Notes: generated from the sequence alone by a model not told the origin. 64,000 bases of DNA from Bacteroidota bacterium (GCA_023427985.1 JAEYZM010000008.1:62001-126000); one strand, 5' to 3'; shown: positions 1 through 9,164, counted from the first letter of the stretch. A program made the numbers and translations.

Positions 1-706
1 TGACATGCATAAAACCATAATTCGATCGAAGTAAGCCAGGTACTCTGTTTAATGCAATCATTGCCGCCTCAATTGCCAATGTACCACTTCCACACATCGG
101 ATTAACAAAACTTGAATTCTTGTCCCATTTGCTAGCCAATATTGTGGCTGCCGCTAAACTTTCTTGCATCGGTGCCAAACCCGGATGTTTTCTATATCCA
201 TGTTTGGATAATGTTTCTCCCGATGTATCAATATAAATATCCGCAGTATCATCCTTCCAATATAAATGAATAACCGTCTTATTCCTATTAGGGCCACTAT
301 TGGGCCTCAATCCTTTTTTCTCTCTAAATCGATCTACAATAGCATCTTTAAGTTTAACATTTGCAAACATATTATTGTCGATGGTACTATTACTTACATT
401 CGATGTTATGCACAAATACCCATCAATATCCAATAAATCTTCCCAAGCCATTTTTAAACATTGTTCGTATAGTTCTTGAGCATTCTTAGCCATGATTGAT
501 TGCCATCGCCATAAAACTTGATTGCCCGTTCTTATGTTTAGATTTATTTTGATACAATCGTTAATACTAGCTTCAATGGAAGCCCCAGTTGACCATTGTT
601 CCATGACAGTAAACTCTAAATCAGTGAGTTCTTGTGCAATATAGCCAGACATATATTTGGGGCAGGTAACTATTACCTTGCTTTTACTATTAAAAAGTAT
701 AGACAT
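1..706 (-). CDS. THUMP-domain class I SAM-dependent RNA methyltransferase (C-terminus cut off)
   Basis: The reading frame runs from an ATG at 706-704 to the window edge without a stop, so about 235 N-terminal residues are visible. The first 160 or so residues fit a ferredoxin-like plus THUMP RNA-binding region. The SAM-binding motif follows as NPMCGSGTLAIEAAM near residues 205-220, the form seen in RlmL/YpsC-type 23S rRNA guanine-N2 methyltransferases. The enzyme would act on rRNA in the cytoplasm. The catalytic NPP[YF] motif lies outside the window, so the exact target base cannot be assigned. The start is supported by a TAGCTTTG box ending 4 nt upstream. The gene is divergent from the protease at 835. 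Confidence 0.85.
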   Translation of the reverse strand, partial: MSILFNSKSKVIVTCPKYMSGYIAQELTDLEFTVMEQWSTGASIEASINDCIKINLNIRTGNQVLWRWQSIMAKNAQELYEQCLKMAWEDLLDIDGYLCITSNVSNSTIDNNMFANVKLKDAIVDRFREKKGLRPNSGPNRNKTVIHLYWKDDTADIYIDTSGETLSKHGYRKHPGLAPMQESLAAATILASKWDKNSSFVNPMCGSGTLAIEAAMIALNRVPGLLRSNYGFMHV

Positions 707-710
707 GTTA

Positions 711-742
711 CAAAGCTAAGAAAGGAAATTCAATTTCCTCAA
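711..742 (-). promoter_or_regulatory. Promoter of the RNA methyltransferase (TTG-N21-TAGCTTTG)
   Basis: On the minus strand a TTG (742-740) is followed after 21 nt by TAGCTTTG (718-711), matching the Bacteroidota -33/-7 consensus. The box ends 4 nt before the ATG at 706, so the transcript probably begins at or next to the start codon. Confidence 0.55.
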
Positions 743-834
743 TTGTAAAAAATTAGATTCAATATAATTAATACTAATAAATTGGGTAAGTTTATCTCTT
801 ATCTATCAAAATAAAATAACAAAAACTATTAATA

Positions 835-3402
835 ATGAAAAAACAATTCATTTACAGCATCGCACTTTTAATCGGCTTATCAAGTTTTGCCGAGTTAAGC
901 TTTGCCGATAAAAAGAAGAAAAAAAAGTCGGCAACCAGTGCACCAACAGAAGCCCCTAAGAAGGACGCTAAAAAAAGCATTAAAGAAACAGTCAAATCTA
1001 CAAAACTCAAAGATGGACTTTTTGCTTTATATCAAGATACTACCAATGGTAGTGTTTATATGAAAATTAAAAAAGATCAAATTGGCAAGGAATTTATCTA
1101 TTTTAATTATGCAGAAAATGGTGCAGTAAATGCAGGGTATTTCAAAGGAGCATTCAGAGACAATGAAATCTTTAGTATTAAAAAATACTACGATAAGATT
1201 GAATTCATCGAAGAAAACACCAACTACTATTTTGACCCATCTAATGCTTTGTCTAAATCATCTGATGCAAATATTAACAAACCAATTTTAGCGAGTCTCA
1301 AAATTGTTGCCGAAGAAGGTAATGAATACTTAGTAAAAGCAGATGATTTGTTTTTAAATGAAAGTCTATCTCAAATCAAACCTTCTCCAAATCCAAATGC
1401 ACGTCCGGGTACAACTTTTACCTTAGGTTCATTAAGCAAGGATAAAACTAAATATGCAAGCATCAGAAATTATCCAATGAACACCGATGTAATTGTTGAA
1501 TACGTTTACGACAATGCTAGTCCAAGTAATTTCGGAGGCCCAGATATCACCGATGCTCGTTCAGTAACCATAAAAATTCAGCACAGCATCATTGAGGTTC
1601 CTAAAAACAACTTCAAGCCTCGACATGATGATCCGCGAATTGGATATTTTATGCAGCAAATGGATGATATGACTTCTACATCGGCAACGCCATATAGAGA
1701 TTTTATCAACAGATGGCATTTAGAGAAAAAAGATCCGAATGCCGATGTATCTGAACCTGTAGAACCCATCACTTGGTGGATAGAGAATACTACTCCAGTA
1801 GAATTTAGAGCAACCATTAAGGCTGCAGTTTTAGCATGGAACGAAGCCTTTGAGAAAGCTGGTTTTAAAAATGCAATTCGTTGCGAAGTACAACCAGATA
1901 CTGCTACTTGGGATGCGGGAGATATTAGATACAATGTTTTAAGATGGACATCATCGCCATTCCCTCCATTTGGTGGATATGGACCAAGTTTTGTTAATCC
2001 AAGAACAGGGCAGATTATTGGAGCCGACATCATGTTGGAATATGTGTTTTTTACAAACCGATTAAAACAAGAAAAGTTATTTGATGCAGCAGCTTTAAAT
2101 CATATGCACGAAGATGCCGAATTGAATTTTGCTAAGAACTATTGTGATATTGGACCATACTTTTTTAATGCAAGTCAATTTGGTAATGTAGCCCTTGCAG
2201 CTTACGATGCAAACGATTTAGAAAAATCTAATTACATCAAAGAATCATTATACTATTTAATACTACATGAAGTTGGACACACATTCGGATTAAATCACAA
2301 TATGAAATCAAGTCAATTGCATGATCCAATCAATGTGAACAACAAAACCATCACGAGTAAAATTGGATTAACTGGATCTGTGATGGATTATCCTGCCGCT
2401 AACGTAGCATTAGATAAATCTAAACAAGGTCAATACTTCACAAGCAAACCAGGTCCATACGATATCTGGGCAATTGAATTTGGTTATAAGCCTTCATTAA
2501 ATGATCCGAAAGCAGAAGAAGAAAGAGTGAAAAAACTATTGGCGCGTTCTACTGAACCACAATTAACATTCGGAAATGATGCAGACGATATGCGTGCACC
2601 GGGTAAAGCAATTGATCCAAGAGTAAATGTGAACGATTTAACATCAGATGCAATTAGTTATTCAATCGACCGAATGAAGTTAGCAAACAATCTATACAAA
2701 GGATTAAAAACTAAGTATATCAAAGATGGTCAATCGTATCACGAACTACGCAACGCTTACCTTATTGCATCGGGTGAATACGCTACCGCTGCAGGAGTAA
2801 TCTCTCGTTATATAGGTGGTGTTTATGTTGACAGAAGTTTCCCTGAACAAAAAAGTCAAAATAAACCCATGCAGGCTGTTCCATATGGAGAACAAAAACG
2901 TGCTATGAAAGCTTTGTCTGACTATGCTTTTGCACCAAACGCATTTGATTTACCGAATGATCTAGTTGCGTACATGCAATATCAACGCCGAGGTTTTAAC
3001 GGTGGAAATGAAGACCCACGAATTCACGATCGTGTGTTGAATATGCAAAAAGGTATACTCATGCATTTATTAAGTGTGAATGTAACACGTAGAATTACAG
3101 ACATTCAATTAATCGGAAATACATACTCATTAAATGAAATGATGCGCGATTTAACAGATGCCATTTTTAAGGCCGATGTGAGCACGAATGTAAATTCATA
3201 CCGTCAAAATTTACAAATTGAATATACCAAACGATTAATAGATATTCTTAAATCAGATTCGTATTCGTATCAAGCACAATCAAATGCATTGGCTCAATTA
3301 AAGTCAATTAAATCTATGATGGCTGCAGGTGCTGGAAATGCAGAAACCAAGGCACATAGAGTACACATAGTATTTGCAATAAATAAAGCTTTAGAAAATT
3401 AA
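835..3402 (+). CDS. Secreted zinc-dependent metalloprotease (metzincin; DUF5117/DUF5118-type)
   Basis: This 855-residue protein starts with a signal peptide (cleavage near residue 24), followed by a Lys-rich stretch. The zinc site is the extended metzincin motif H478-E-V-G-H482-x5-H488, and the matching Met-turn is SVMDY around M517. Long flanking regions on both sides are typical of the large Bacteroidota zinc-dependent metalloproteases that carry DUF5117/DUF5118/DUF4953 domains. It should hydrolyse proteins or peptides outside the cytoplasm; the substrate is unknown. No T9SS sorting domain is visible at the C-terminus. It is a single gene closed by a strong terminator at 3407-3438. Confidence 0.88.
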   Translation: MKKQFIYSIALLIGLSSFAELSFADKKKKKKSATSAPTEAPKKDAKKSIKETVKSTKLKDGLFALYQDTTNGSVYMKIKKDQIGKEFIYFNYAENGAVNAGYFKGAFRDNEIFSIKKYYDKIEFIEENTNYYFDPSNALSKSSDANINKPILASLKIVAEEGNEYLVKADDLFLNESLSQIKPSPNPNARPGTTFTLGSLSKDKTKYASIRNYPMNTDVIVEYVYDNASPSNFGGPDITDARSVTIKIQHSIIEVPKNNFKPRHDDPRIGYFMQQMDDMTSTSATPYRDFINRWHLEKKDPNADVSEPVEPITWWIENTTPVEFRATIKAAVLAWNEAFEKAGFKNAIRCEVQPDTATWDAGDIRYNVLRWTSSPFPPFGGYGPSFVNPRTGQIIGADIMLEYVFFTNRLKQEKLFDAAALNHMHEDAELNFAKNYCDIGPYFFNASQFGNVALAAYDANDLEKSNYIKESLYYLILHEVGHTFGLNHNMKSSQLHDPINVNNKTITSKIGLTGSVMDYPAANVALDKSKQGQYFTSKPGPYDIWAIEFGYKPSLNDPKAEEERVKKLLARSTEPQLTFGNDADDMRAPGKAIDPRVNVNDLTSDAISYSIDRMKLANNLYKGLKTKYIKDGQSYHELRNAYLIASGEYATAAGVISRYIGGVYVDRSFPEQKSQNKPMQAVPYGEQKRAMKALSDYAFAPNAFDLPNDLVAYMQYQRRGFNGGNEDPRIHDRVLNMQKGILMHLLSVNVTRRITDIQLIGNTYSLNEMMRDLTDAIFKADVSTNVNSYRQNLQIEYTKRLIDILKSDSYSYQAQSNALAQLKSIKSMMAAGAGNAETKAHRVHIVFAINKALEN

Positions 3403-3406
3403 CAAA

Positions 3407-3438
3407 AAAGCCCGATAAAAAATTATCGGGCTTTTTTT
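3407..3438. terminator. Rho-independent terminator, usable from both sides
   Basis: The inverted repeat AAAGCCCGATAA / TTATCGGGCTTT has a short A-rich loop and is flanked by A-runs on the left and T-runs on the right. It sits between the convergent genes ending at 3402 and 3472 and can serve both. Confidence 0.85.
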
Positions 3439-3471
3439 ATACTGATTATTTAGGTGAACAATTCTATTTTA

Positions 3472-4293
3472 TTACTTATTTATGAACAATTTTTTATATA
3501 CTTTATTTCCTTCCATATTGAATTCAACATAATACTTACCCGTGTCCAAATCGTCGATGTTGAATTTTAATTCCGCTTCTTTGCCATCATAATTTTTTAT
3601 CGTTTCTGTTTTAACAACTTTTGATTCTCCATCGTAAACATTAATTTCTAGTTTACCCGATTTTTCAAATTGATATTTTAAGCTGATCTGATTTTCATTT
3701 GGATCAACTTTCAGCTTTATTTTACTTTCAGTATCTTCCGATTTATTCAATCGTTTAAACTCTTCTTCTTTTGCATTGGCCATTTTTACCGATAAAAATT
3801 TATCTCCATCGTTATACGTAAACGACTGCATTCCTTCATTTGGAAATCCAGAATCAAATGAAAAATTAAAAGGCGCTACTGAAAATTCTTTGAAATATTC
3901 GGCATTTGGTACATCAGGTATTTCAGGGATTACAATTACTCTTGATTCTGATCGCTCAAAAGCAGATGGAGCTTTGGGATGTCTTGACGATTTTGGATGT
4001 TTTGGGGGATTAGGAGTGCGTAAAAAATGCAGCTTTTCTAATTCTCTCATTTTTACTTCAATTTCCTTATGCTTTTGATTGATGTCTTCATGAATCTCTT
4101 TAAGTCTTTCTTTCTCTACGTTTGAAAGCTCATCATACGATTTCCCATTATAGGTAGTATCATTCCCTTTAATATTTATTACCATCGATGACTTCTTCTT
4201 TTTAGTTGAATTATCATCTTGCGATTTACTGCTGCTGGTTATTACTATTAAACCTAGTAAAATAGTAAAAGCTATAATTGAATATCTTTTCAT
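3472..4293 (-). CDS. Secreted protein of unknown function, divergent partner of the two-component system
   Basis: This 273-residue protein has an N-terminal signal peptide (about residues 1-24), then a Lys/Ser-rich segment and a charged helical stretch (about 45-95, many E/K/R). A Pro-rich segment (IPEIPDVP near 120) and a FNFSFD aromatic patch follow. The last 65 or so residues look like a beta-sandwich ending in DTGKYYVEF...KKLFINK, close to a T9SS type A sorting domain but without a clear YPNP start. I do not recognise a family. It is transcribed away from the histidine kinase at 4418, and the shared upstream region holds TGTTAAAA repeats. A periplasmic or surface accessory protein of the kinase, comparable in position to CpxP, is an inference from context only. 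Confidence 0.6.
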   Translation of the reverse strand: MKRYSIIAFTILLGLIVITSSSKSQDDNSTKKKKSSMVINIKGNDTTYNGKSYDELSNVEKERLKEIHEDINQKHKEIEVKMRELEKLHFLRTPNPPKHPKSSRHPKAPSAFERSESRVIVIPEIPDVPNAEYFKEFSVAPFNFSFDSGFPNEGMQSFTYNDGDKFLSVKMANAKEEEFKRLNKSEDTESKIKLKVDPNENQISLKYQFEKSGKLEINVYDGESKVVKTETIKNYDGKEAELKFNIDDLDTGKYYVEFNMEGNKVYKKLFINK

Positions 4294-4341
4294 AATATCT
4301 GATTTGATGATACAAAGAACAAGAATTACTCGCCTTAGATA

Positions 4342-4380
4342 TGTTAAAAGGAACTTAATGTATGTTAAAATCTGTTAAAA
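4342..4380. promoter_or_regulatory. Array of TGTTAAAA direct repeats, candidate response-regulator binding site
   Basis: Perfect TGTTAAAA copies lie at 4342-4349, 4363-4370 and 4373-4380, and a weaker copy sharing the TTAA core lies at 4353-4360. The starts are 11, 10 and 10 bp apart, one helical turn each. OmpR/PhoB-type regulators bind such head-to-tail repeats, and a gene for one lies at 6385. The array sits between two divergent starts, 38 nt upstream of the kinase ATG. Confidence 0.5.
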
Positions 4381-4405
4381 TCTAGCCATATTTAAATTCC
4401 ATACT

Positions 4406-4413
4406 TACTTTTG
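4406..4413 (+). promoter_or_regulatory. -7 box TACTTTTG of the kinase gene
   Basis: The sequence TACTTTTG matches TAnnTTTG and ends exactly 4 nt before the ATG at 4418, predicting a leaderless transcript. No clear TTG -33 box is present, which would fit a promoter needing an activator bound at the TGTTAAAA repeats just upstream. Confidence 0.45.
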
Positions 4414-4417
4414 TATC

Positions 4418-6385
4418 ATGACAAAGACGAAGTTTAGAATCATCGTTATATTAATGAGTATTGCTTTAGGTGGTATCGTGTTTCTACAATACACAATGCT
4501 AAAGGAATCGTACACACAGAAAGAAATGATCTTTGATCAATCGGTAAGTTCAGCCTTAATTGATGTAAGTAAAAAAGTTGAAAAGCAAGAAGCGATAAAT
4601 TTTATTCGTACTAAAATAAATGAGCCAGTTAAATTGCGATTGAAAAATAAAACAAATGTAACTAGAAGCGCTCGTTCTAAAAACAGAAATAAAAACACTA
4701 TAAAAAATAAACAACAAGATCTTAACAAAGAAATTAAAAATCAAAGTCAAATCACTTACTCGCATTCCGAGGTCCTTGATTTACCAGTACCTCCTATTCC
4801 TCCTCAAGTGTATAATTTTGAATTTCCTGATTTTGAGTTTCAGTTTGATATAGAAAATGAAAGAGATAATGACAAAATTAAACAACAACATAGTAACAGA
4901 CAGAAAAGAATAAAACACGTACAAGATTCGCTTCGAAAAATTCAAAAATCATTTGAACTGCGTTTTAAAGAACAATATAAAAATGCTGAAATTTCAGCTA
5001 ATTCAAGAATGGCAGATTCGCTTTTAAGACTTAGTGTAGAAAGCATGCCATCTTATTACGAGTACTTCAGTGATTCTGGAAAAATTATTCTGTGGAATAA
5101 AAGAAGTCCAAGCTCTCCACCAAGGATTGCAGTTGCTCCAGGTAAACCAATTAGCCGCTCACAAGTATTCGTTGCACCAGTTGCACCGAAAGTAAATTCA
5201 ACAAAAGTTTATGATAATGTAATTAACTCTGATGAAGAGGAAATTCCAGAACCCGAATTAGATAATGTTTTCATCTCAAATAAGAATAACAAAATTGATA
5301 TACTGAATGAGATTGCCACGGAAATGGAAGTACTTCGAGTGCCTATAGAACATCGCATCGATTCAAATTTAATAGACTCATTGCTAGCAGTAGAATTAGC
5401 AAAAAGAGGGATTTGGCAACAGTACGATGTGCTAATTCAATTGGATAATAAGGATGTCTTTTATAAAACTTCTAACATCGACATAAATAATAATTTTGCT
5501 TTTTATTCCATAAATCTTTTTGAAGATCCAGAAGGTAGATCGAAGGCTAAAATAAATGTATCCTTCCCAAATAAAGATAAAATCATTAGCAATCAGATGG
5601 GACCTAGTATTGCAATATCAATTATGTTATTGTCTACGCTCATTGGAATCTTCGTTTATACTATTCGTGCCATACTTAAGCAAAAGAAAATTTCAGATTT
5701 GAAAAATGATTTCATAAACAATATGACACATGAATTCAAAACCCCAGTATCTACTATTTTACTCGCTTCAGAAGCCTTAAAAGACAATACCATTCTAACA
5801 GATGAAAATCGAGTTCAACGTTTAGCGGGTATAATTTATGATGAAAACTTGAGACTAAGCGAACATGTAGAACGTGTATTAAACATGGCTAAAATGGACA
5901 AAGGGGAAGTGAAACTTGCTATGAATAGCATCGGCTTACATGAAATTTTAAAAGAATGCTTAGTTCATTTTGAGTTGACTTTAGAAAATAAAAATCAAAG
6001 CGTTGAACTAAATCTAAATGCAACAAACGATAATATTTATGTCGATGTATTTCATTTAAAAAACATCATTCATAATTTAATTGATAATGCAAGTAAATAC
6101 TCTAAAGAAAATACTACGATAAGCATTTCCACATACAACACTAAAAATGAACTTGTACTCAGTGTAAAGGATCAAGGTATAGGCATGAAAAAAGAACAAT
6201 TGAAAAAAATATTTGAACCATTCTATAGGGTGCCAACCGGCAACTTGCACGATGTAAAAGGCTTTGGTATTGGATTGCACTATGTGTACACCATTCTAAA
6301 ATTAATGTCGGCAAAAATTCAAATTCAATCAGAATTAGGAAAAGGCTCCGAATTTTCTGTATATTTCAGTAAAAAATTAAACTAA
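4418..6385 (+). CDS. Membrane sensor histidine kinase with a large periplasmic domain
   Basis: The order is: transmembrane helix at about residues 7-25, a long periplasmic region (about 26-392), a second transmembrane helix at about 394-417, HisKA with the phospho-acceptor in NNMTHEFKTP (H438), then HATPase_c with an N-box NLIDNASKYS and the G boxes DQGIG and GFGIGL. The periplasmic part is poorly conserved and low in complexity: a basic Asn/Lys/Arg stretch, then Pro-rich segments (PVPPIPP, SPSSPP, VAPVAP) and coiled-coil-like charged helices. The TAA stop overlaps the ATG of the response regulator by one base, so the two are translationally coupled. The signal is unknown. The protein secreted from the divergent gene at 3472 is a plausible partner. 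Confidence 0.9.
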   Translation: MTKTKFRIIVILMSIALGGIVFLQYTMLKESYTQKEMIFDQSVSSALIDVSKKVEKQEAINFIRTKINEPVKLRLKNKTNVTRSARSKNRNKNTIKNKQQDLNKEIKNQSQITYSHSEVLDLPVPPIPPQVYNFEFPDFEFQFDIENERDNDKIKQQHSNRQKRIKHVQDSLRKIQKSFELRFKEQYKNAEISANSRMADSLLRLSVESMPSYYEYFSDSGKIILWNKRSPSSPPRIAVAPGKPISRSQVFVAPVAPKVNSTKVYDNVINSDEEEIPEPELDNVFISNKNNKIDILNEIATEMEVLRVPIEHRIDSNLIDSLLAVELAKRGIWQQYDVLIQLDNKDVFYKTSNIDINNNFAFYSINLFEDPEGRSKAKINVSFPNKDKIISNQMGPSIAISIMLLSTLIGIFVYTIRAILKQKKISDLKNDFINNMTHEFKTPVSTILLASEALKDNTILTDENRVQRLAGIIYDENLRLSEHVERVLNMAKMDKGEVKLAMNSIGLHEILKECLVHFELTLENKNQSVELNLNATNDNIYVDVFHLKNIIHNLIDNASKYSKENTTISISTYNTKNELVLSVKDQGIGMKKEQLKKIFEPFYRVPTGNLHDVKGFGIGLHYVYTILKLMSAKIQIQSELGKGSEFSVYFSKKLN

Positions 6386-7074
6386 TGAGTATCTCAATTT
6401 TATTAGTTGAAGACGACCCAAATTTAGGATTGGTTTTGCAAGAATACCTTCAATTAAAAGGAGGTTATCAAGTTACTTTATGTAAAGACGGAGAAGAGGG
6501 TTTAAAAGCATTCTATCAGTCAGAATTTAACTTATGTATTTTCGATGTTATGATGCCCAAAAAAGATGGCTTTACATTGGGAAGGGAAATTAGAGCTATA
6601 AATAATGAGATACCCATCATTTATGCAACTGCAAAGAGTATGATGGAAGACAAGACTGAAGGATTCCAATTAGGGGCAGATGATTATATAACCAAACCGT
6701 TTAGAATCGAAGAGTTATTATTAAGAATTCAAGCCATATTGAAAAGAGTGAATATGGAAAATAGTTCAAAAGATGAACGTGTATTTGAAATAGGTGAATA
6801 TTCTTTTGATATCTTAACACAAACTCTAAGTAGATTCAACCAAACTATTAAAATATCTGGTAAAGAAGCGGAATTACTTAAGTTACTTTGTCTGAGAAAA
6901 AATCAAATATTAACTCGAGAAGAAGCCTTGTTAAAAATATGGAAAGACGATTCATATTTTAATGGAAGGAGTATGGATGTTTACTTAAGTAAGATTAGAA
7001 AATATTTAAAAGAGGATCCTAATATTGAAATATTAAATGTACATGGTAAAGGATTTAAGTTAATCGTCCCTTAA
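6385..7074 (+). CDS. OmpR/PhoB-family response regulator
   Basis: The 229 residues form a receiver domain (acidic pocket D10/D11, phospho-acceptor D54 in CIFDVMMP, K104 in TKPF) and a C-terminal winged helix (about 130-229) of the Trans_reg_C type. It is the cognate regulator of the kinase that ends at 6385, with a 1-nt overlap of stop and start. Its likely targets include its own operon and the gene at 3472, through the TGTTAAAA array between them. Confidence 0.92.
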   Translation: MSISILLVEDDPNLGLVLQEYLQLKGGYQVTLCKDGEEGLKAFYQSEFNLCIFDVMMPKKDGFTLGREIRAINNEIPIIYATAKSMMEDKTEGFQLGADDYITKPFRIEELLLRIQAILKRVNMENSSKDERVFEIGEYSFDILTQTLSRFNQTIKISGKEAELLKLLCLRKNQILTREEALLKIWKDDSYFNGRSMDVYLSKIRKYLKEDPNIEILNVHGKGFKLIVP

Positions 7075-7089
7075 CAATTAGACTTCATA

Positions 7090-8118
7090 TTATATATTGA
7101 AAATATTATTTTCTATTTGGTAACCGATACCAATTTCATCACTAAGTTTTAGCTTACCCTCTACTAATTCCGGCCTCTTAAAAGGATTATTCTTCACCAT
7201 AAAAACACTATCTAAATCGGCATAATCACAAAAAGGGGCAAGCGATGCTGCTGCTAATATACCAACGCTTGATTCACTCATACATCCAATCATCGTTTTC
7301 ATAGATAAGGATTGGGCTTTGTTTATCATCTGATATGCTTCAGACAGACCAGTCGATTTCATTAGTTTGATGTTTACACCGTGGAATTGTTCATGAATAC
7401 CTTCCATATCATTCAATCTTTTACAGGATTCATCGGCAAATAATGGAAGTGCAGATCTATCTTTTAACCATATCATTTCTTCAATTGAATCGGTAGGCAT
7501 AGGCTGTTCTACCAACAAACAGTTTTGTTTGCTTAACCAATCAATCATTTCAAGCGCTTTATATTTATCCTTCCACGCTCTGTTTGCATCCACTAGTATT
7601 TCTTTTTGTGTGTACCTTCTAATTGTTTTTACAATTTCCTTATCATTTTCAGTACCCAATTTAATTTTTATTCTGTTGAATCGATCTGTTTCTTTTAGCT
7701 TGATTTTTAATTGATCTAGTTTATCAATTCCCAGTGTAAAACTTGTATCTGGCATTAGTAATTCATTCGCATTGAAATACGATTTTAAATTTATATTCTG
7801 ATGTTTACAATATAGGTCGTGTAAGGCGATATCAAAAGCAGCCTTAATTCCATTGTTGCCAACACCTACGGAATCGATATATTTAAGCGAATCATCCAAG
7901 GCATTGACTTTAATTTTTTGCAGATCAACTTTGTTGATAAATTTTCTACTGCTTTCTATACTTTCACCTAAGTATGGAGGCATAGAACATTCTCCAATAC
8001 CAAAATGATTGTCTGATTTAAGAATCAAAAAAACAATTGGAGTATTTGTGCGCGTATAGTCGGATATTCTAAACGGATGGATTAATTCTAAATGAAAGTC
8101 TATAACCTCTATGTTCAT
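7090..8118 (-). CDS. Dipeptide epimerase of the enolase superfamily (L-Ala-D/L-Glu epimerase type)
   Basis: The protein is 342 residues long, normal for the family. It has an N-terminal capping domain and a TIM barrel with the expected motifs: the KxK base in RIKIKLG, the metal ligands in LVDANRAW, VEQPMP and FADES, the second lysine in NIKLMKSTG, and CMSESSVGI in the C-terminal part. These fit L-Ala-D/L-Glu epimerases, which convert L-Ala-D-Glu from murein to L-Ala-L-Glu for peptidases. O-succinylbenzoate synthase (MenC) is a related alternative, but no menaquinone genes are nearby. The gene converges with the response regulator, 15 bp away, and is divergent from 8167. Confidence 0.8.
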   Translation of the reverse strand: MNIEVIDFHLELIHPFRISDYTRTNTPIVFLILKSDNHFGIGECSMPPYLGESIESSRKFINKVDLQKIKVNALDDSLKYIDSVGVGNNGIKAAFDIALHDLYCKHQNINLKSYFNANELLMPDTSFTLGIDKLDQLKIKLKETDRFNRIKIKLGTENDKEIVKTIRRYTQKEILVDANRAWKDKYKALEMIDWLSKQNCLLVEQPMPTDSIEEMIWLKDRSALPLFADESCKRLNDMEGIHEQFHGVNIKLMKSTGLSEAYQMINKAQSLSMKTMIGCMSESSVGILAAASLAPFCDYADLDSVFMVKNNPFKRPELVEGKLKLSDEIGIGYQIENNIFNI

Positions 8119-8154
8119 TTTATAAATATAAATATTTAGTTTAAAAATGATTCT

Positions 8155-8162
8155 TATTTTTG
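8155..8162 (+). promoter_or_regulatory. -7 box TATTTTTG of the gene at 8167
   Basis: TATTTTTG fits TAnnTTTG and ends exactly 4 nt before the ATG at 8167, predicting a leaderless mRNA. A TTG -33 box is not obvious. Confidence 0.4.
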
Positions 8163-8166
8163 TTTC

Positions 8167-9132
8167 ATGAATTCTATACTGCTTTATAATCCATTCGAAA
8201 AAATTGATCTTCTTGGCACTAAATGTTTTTTAACAGGAGATGAACTTTCAAGTAATGAAGAATCTATGTTTGTGTTTCCTAAATGGTTGATGGAATCTGA
8301 AAATTTATACGACAAAGCATTTAAGATTTTGGATGAGAGTTATAAAACTTATGGCGATTTAAAAATACCTGTCTCGAAAAAAGTATCAGAAAAAATAGAA
8401 GCATTAAATGATAAAATTAAAAATTACTTTAGAGATAATTCTATCAAGAGTGTACCAACTGATTTGGAATGGTTTCATTGGTCTGGTATAATTGTCTATG
8501 GTTTAATCTATAACGAAATCCGATTTGGTCTTAAAAGTGAAGAATTTAAAGAAGAAGGATTTAGAATTTCCCCAACCTTAATTAATAAATTTAAAACACT
8601 ACACCTTCAATTACAAAGTTTAATATATGATTTCGAATGGGACGATCCCATGCCGTTTTCTTTATTAAATTATGACTTAAACGAATCAGTTGATTTTGAA
8701 CATAGAAATGAAATCAACACGCTAACGTTTTCATTTAAATTGAATAATAGAGGAATGATCATTTGTTTACAAGATGCTGGCAATACGAAATTTTATCATA
8801 AAGAATTATTAAAACATATTCCAAAAATGGTTCATCCAATTCAATTCGCGGAATTAGAAGCTAAAGTATACTATACAAATTATTTGTTATCGATTTTACC
8901 AGAATTCGATTTAAGAATCATAAATGAGAAAATCTATATCACAAATGTAGAAGTTGGATTGGGCTCTCGACCTACATTTGATAAGTGGGATGAGAAAACA
9001 TTCTCACAGGTATTAGAAGCATTTTGGAAAAAATGGAATATTTCTCGAATTGAAATTTTCAAAAATGCGGAGAAGTGTATGAGTTATTTATTAGATTCTG
9101 ATAATAAATTTATTCAAGAAATTAAAGTATAA
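8167..9132 (+). CDS. Conserved-looking protein of unknown function
   Basis: This 321-residue soluble protein has no signal peptide or membrane segment. Residues 20-45 read CFLTG-x(9-11)-VFPKWLM, which resembles the start of HNH-type domains (CxxCG...EHIFPKWL), but the second cysteine and the EH pair are missing, so a nuclease activity should not be assumed. The rest is mixed helix and strand with many aromatic residues (for example DLEWFHWSG near 100) and no motif I recognise. It is a single gene with its own promoter and a terminator directly after the stop. Confidence 0.65.
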   Translation: MNSILLYNPFEKIDLLGTKCFLTGDELSSNEESMFVFPKWLMESENLYDKAFKILDESYKTYGDLKIPVSKKVSEKIEALNDKIKNYFRDNSIKSVPTDLEWFHWSGIIVYGLIYNEIRFGLKSEEFKEEGFRISPTLINKFKTLHLQLQSLIYDFEWDDPMPFSLLNYDLNESVDFEHRNEINTLTFSFKLNNRGMIICLQDAGNTKFYHKELLKHIPKMVHPIQFAELEAKVYYTNYLLSILPEFDLRIINEKIYITNVEVGLGSRPTFDKWDEKTFSQVLEAFWKKWNISRIEIFKNAEKCMSYLLDSDNKFIQEIKV

Positions 9133-9159
9133 ACTGCCTATATAAAATAGGCAGTTTAT
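9131..9159. terminator. Bidirectional terminator
   Basis: The inverted repeat AAACTGCCTAT / ATAGGCAGTTT has a 5-nt loop. It overlaps the stop of the gene at 8167 and lies just past the stop of the minus-strand PspC gene, so it serves the convergent pair. Confidence 0.75.
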
Positions 9160-9164
9160 ATTAT

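Noticed and set aside
1578..2033. 151-codon open frame antisense to the metalloprotease
   Set aside because: It lies wholly inside a well-supported gene, has no recognisable motif, promoter or terminator, and is most simply a shadow frame.
8167..9132. Assigning HNH endonuclease function
   Set aside because: The metal-binding and catalytic residues of the motif are not present; only the outline resembles the family.
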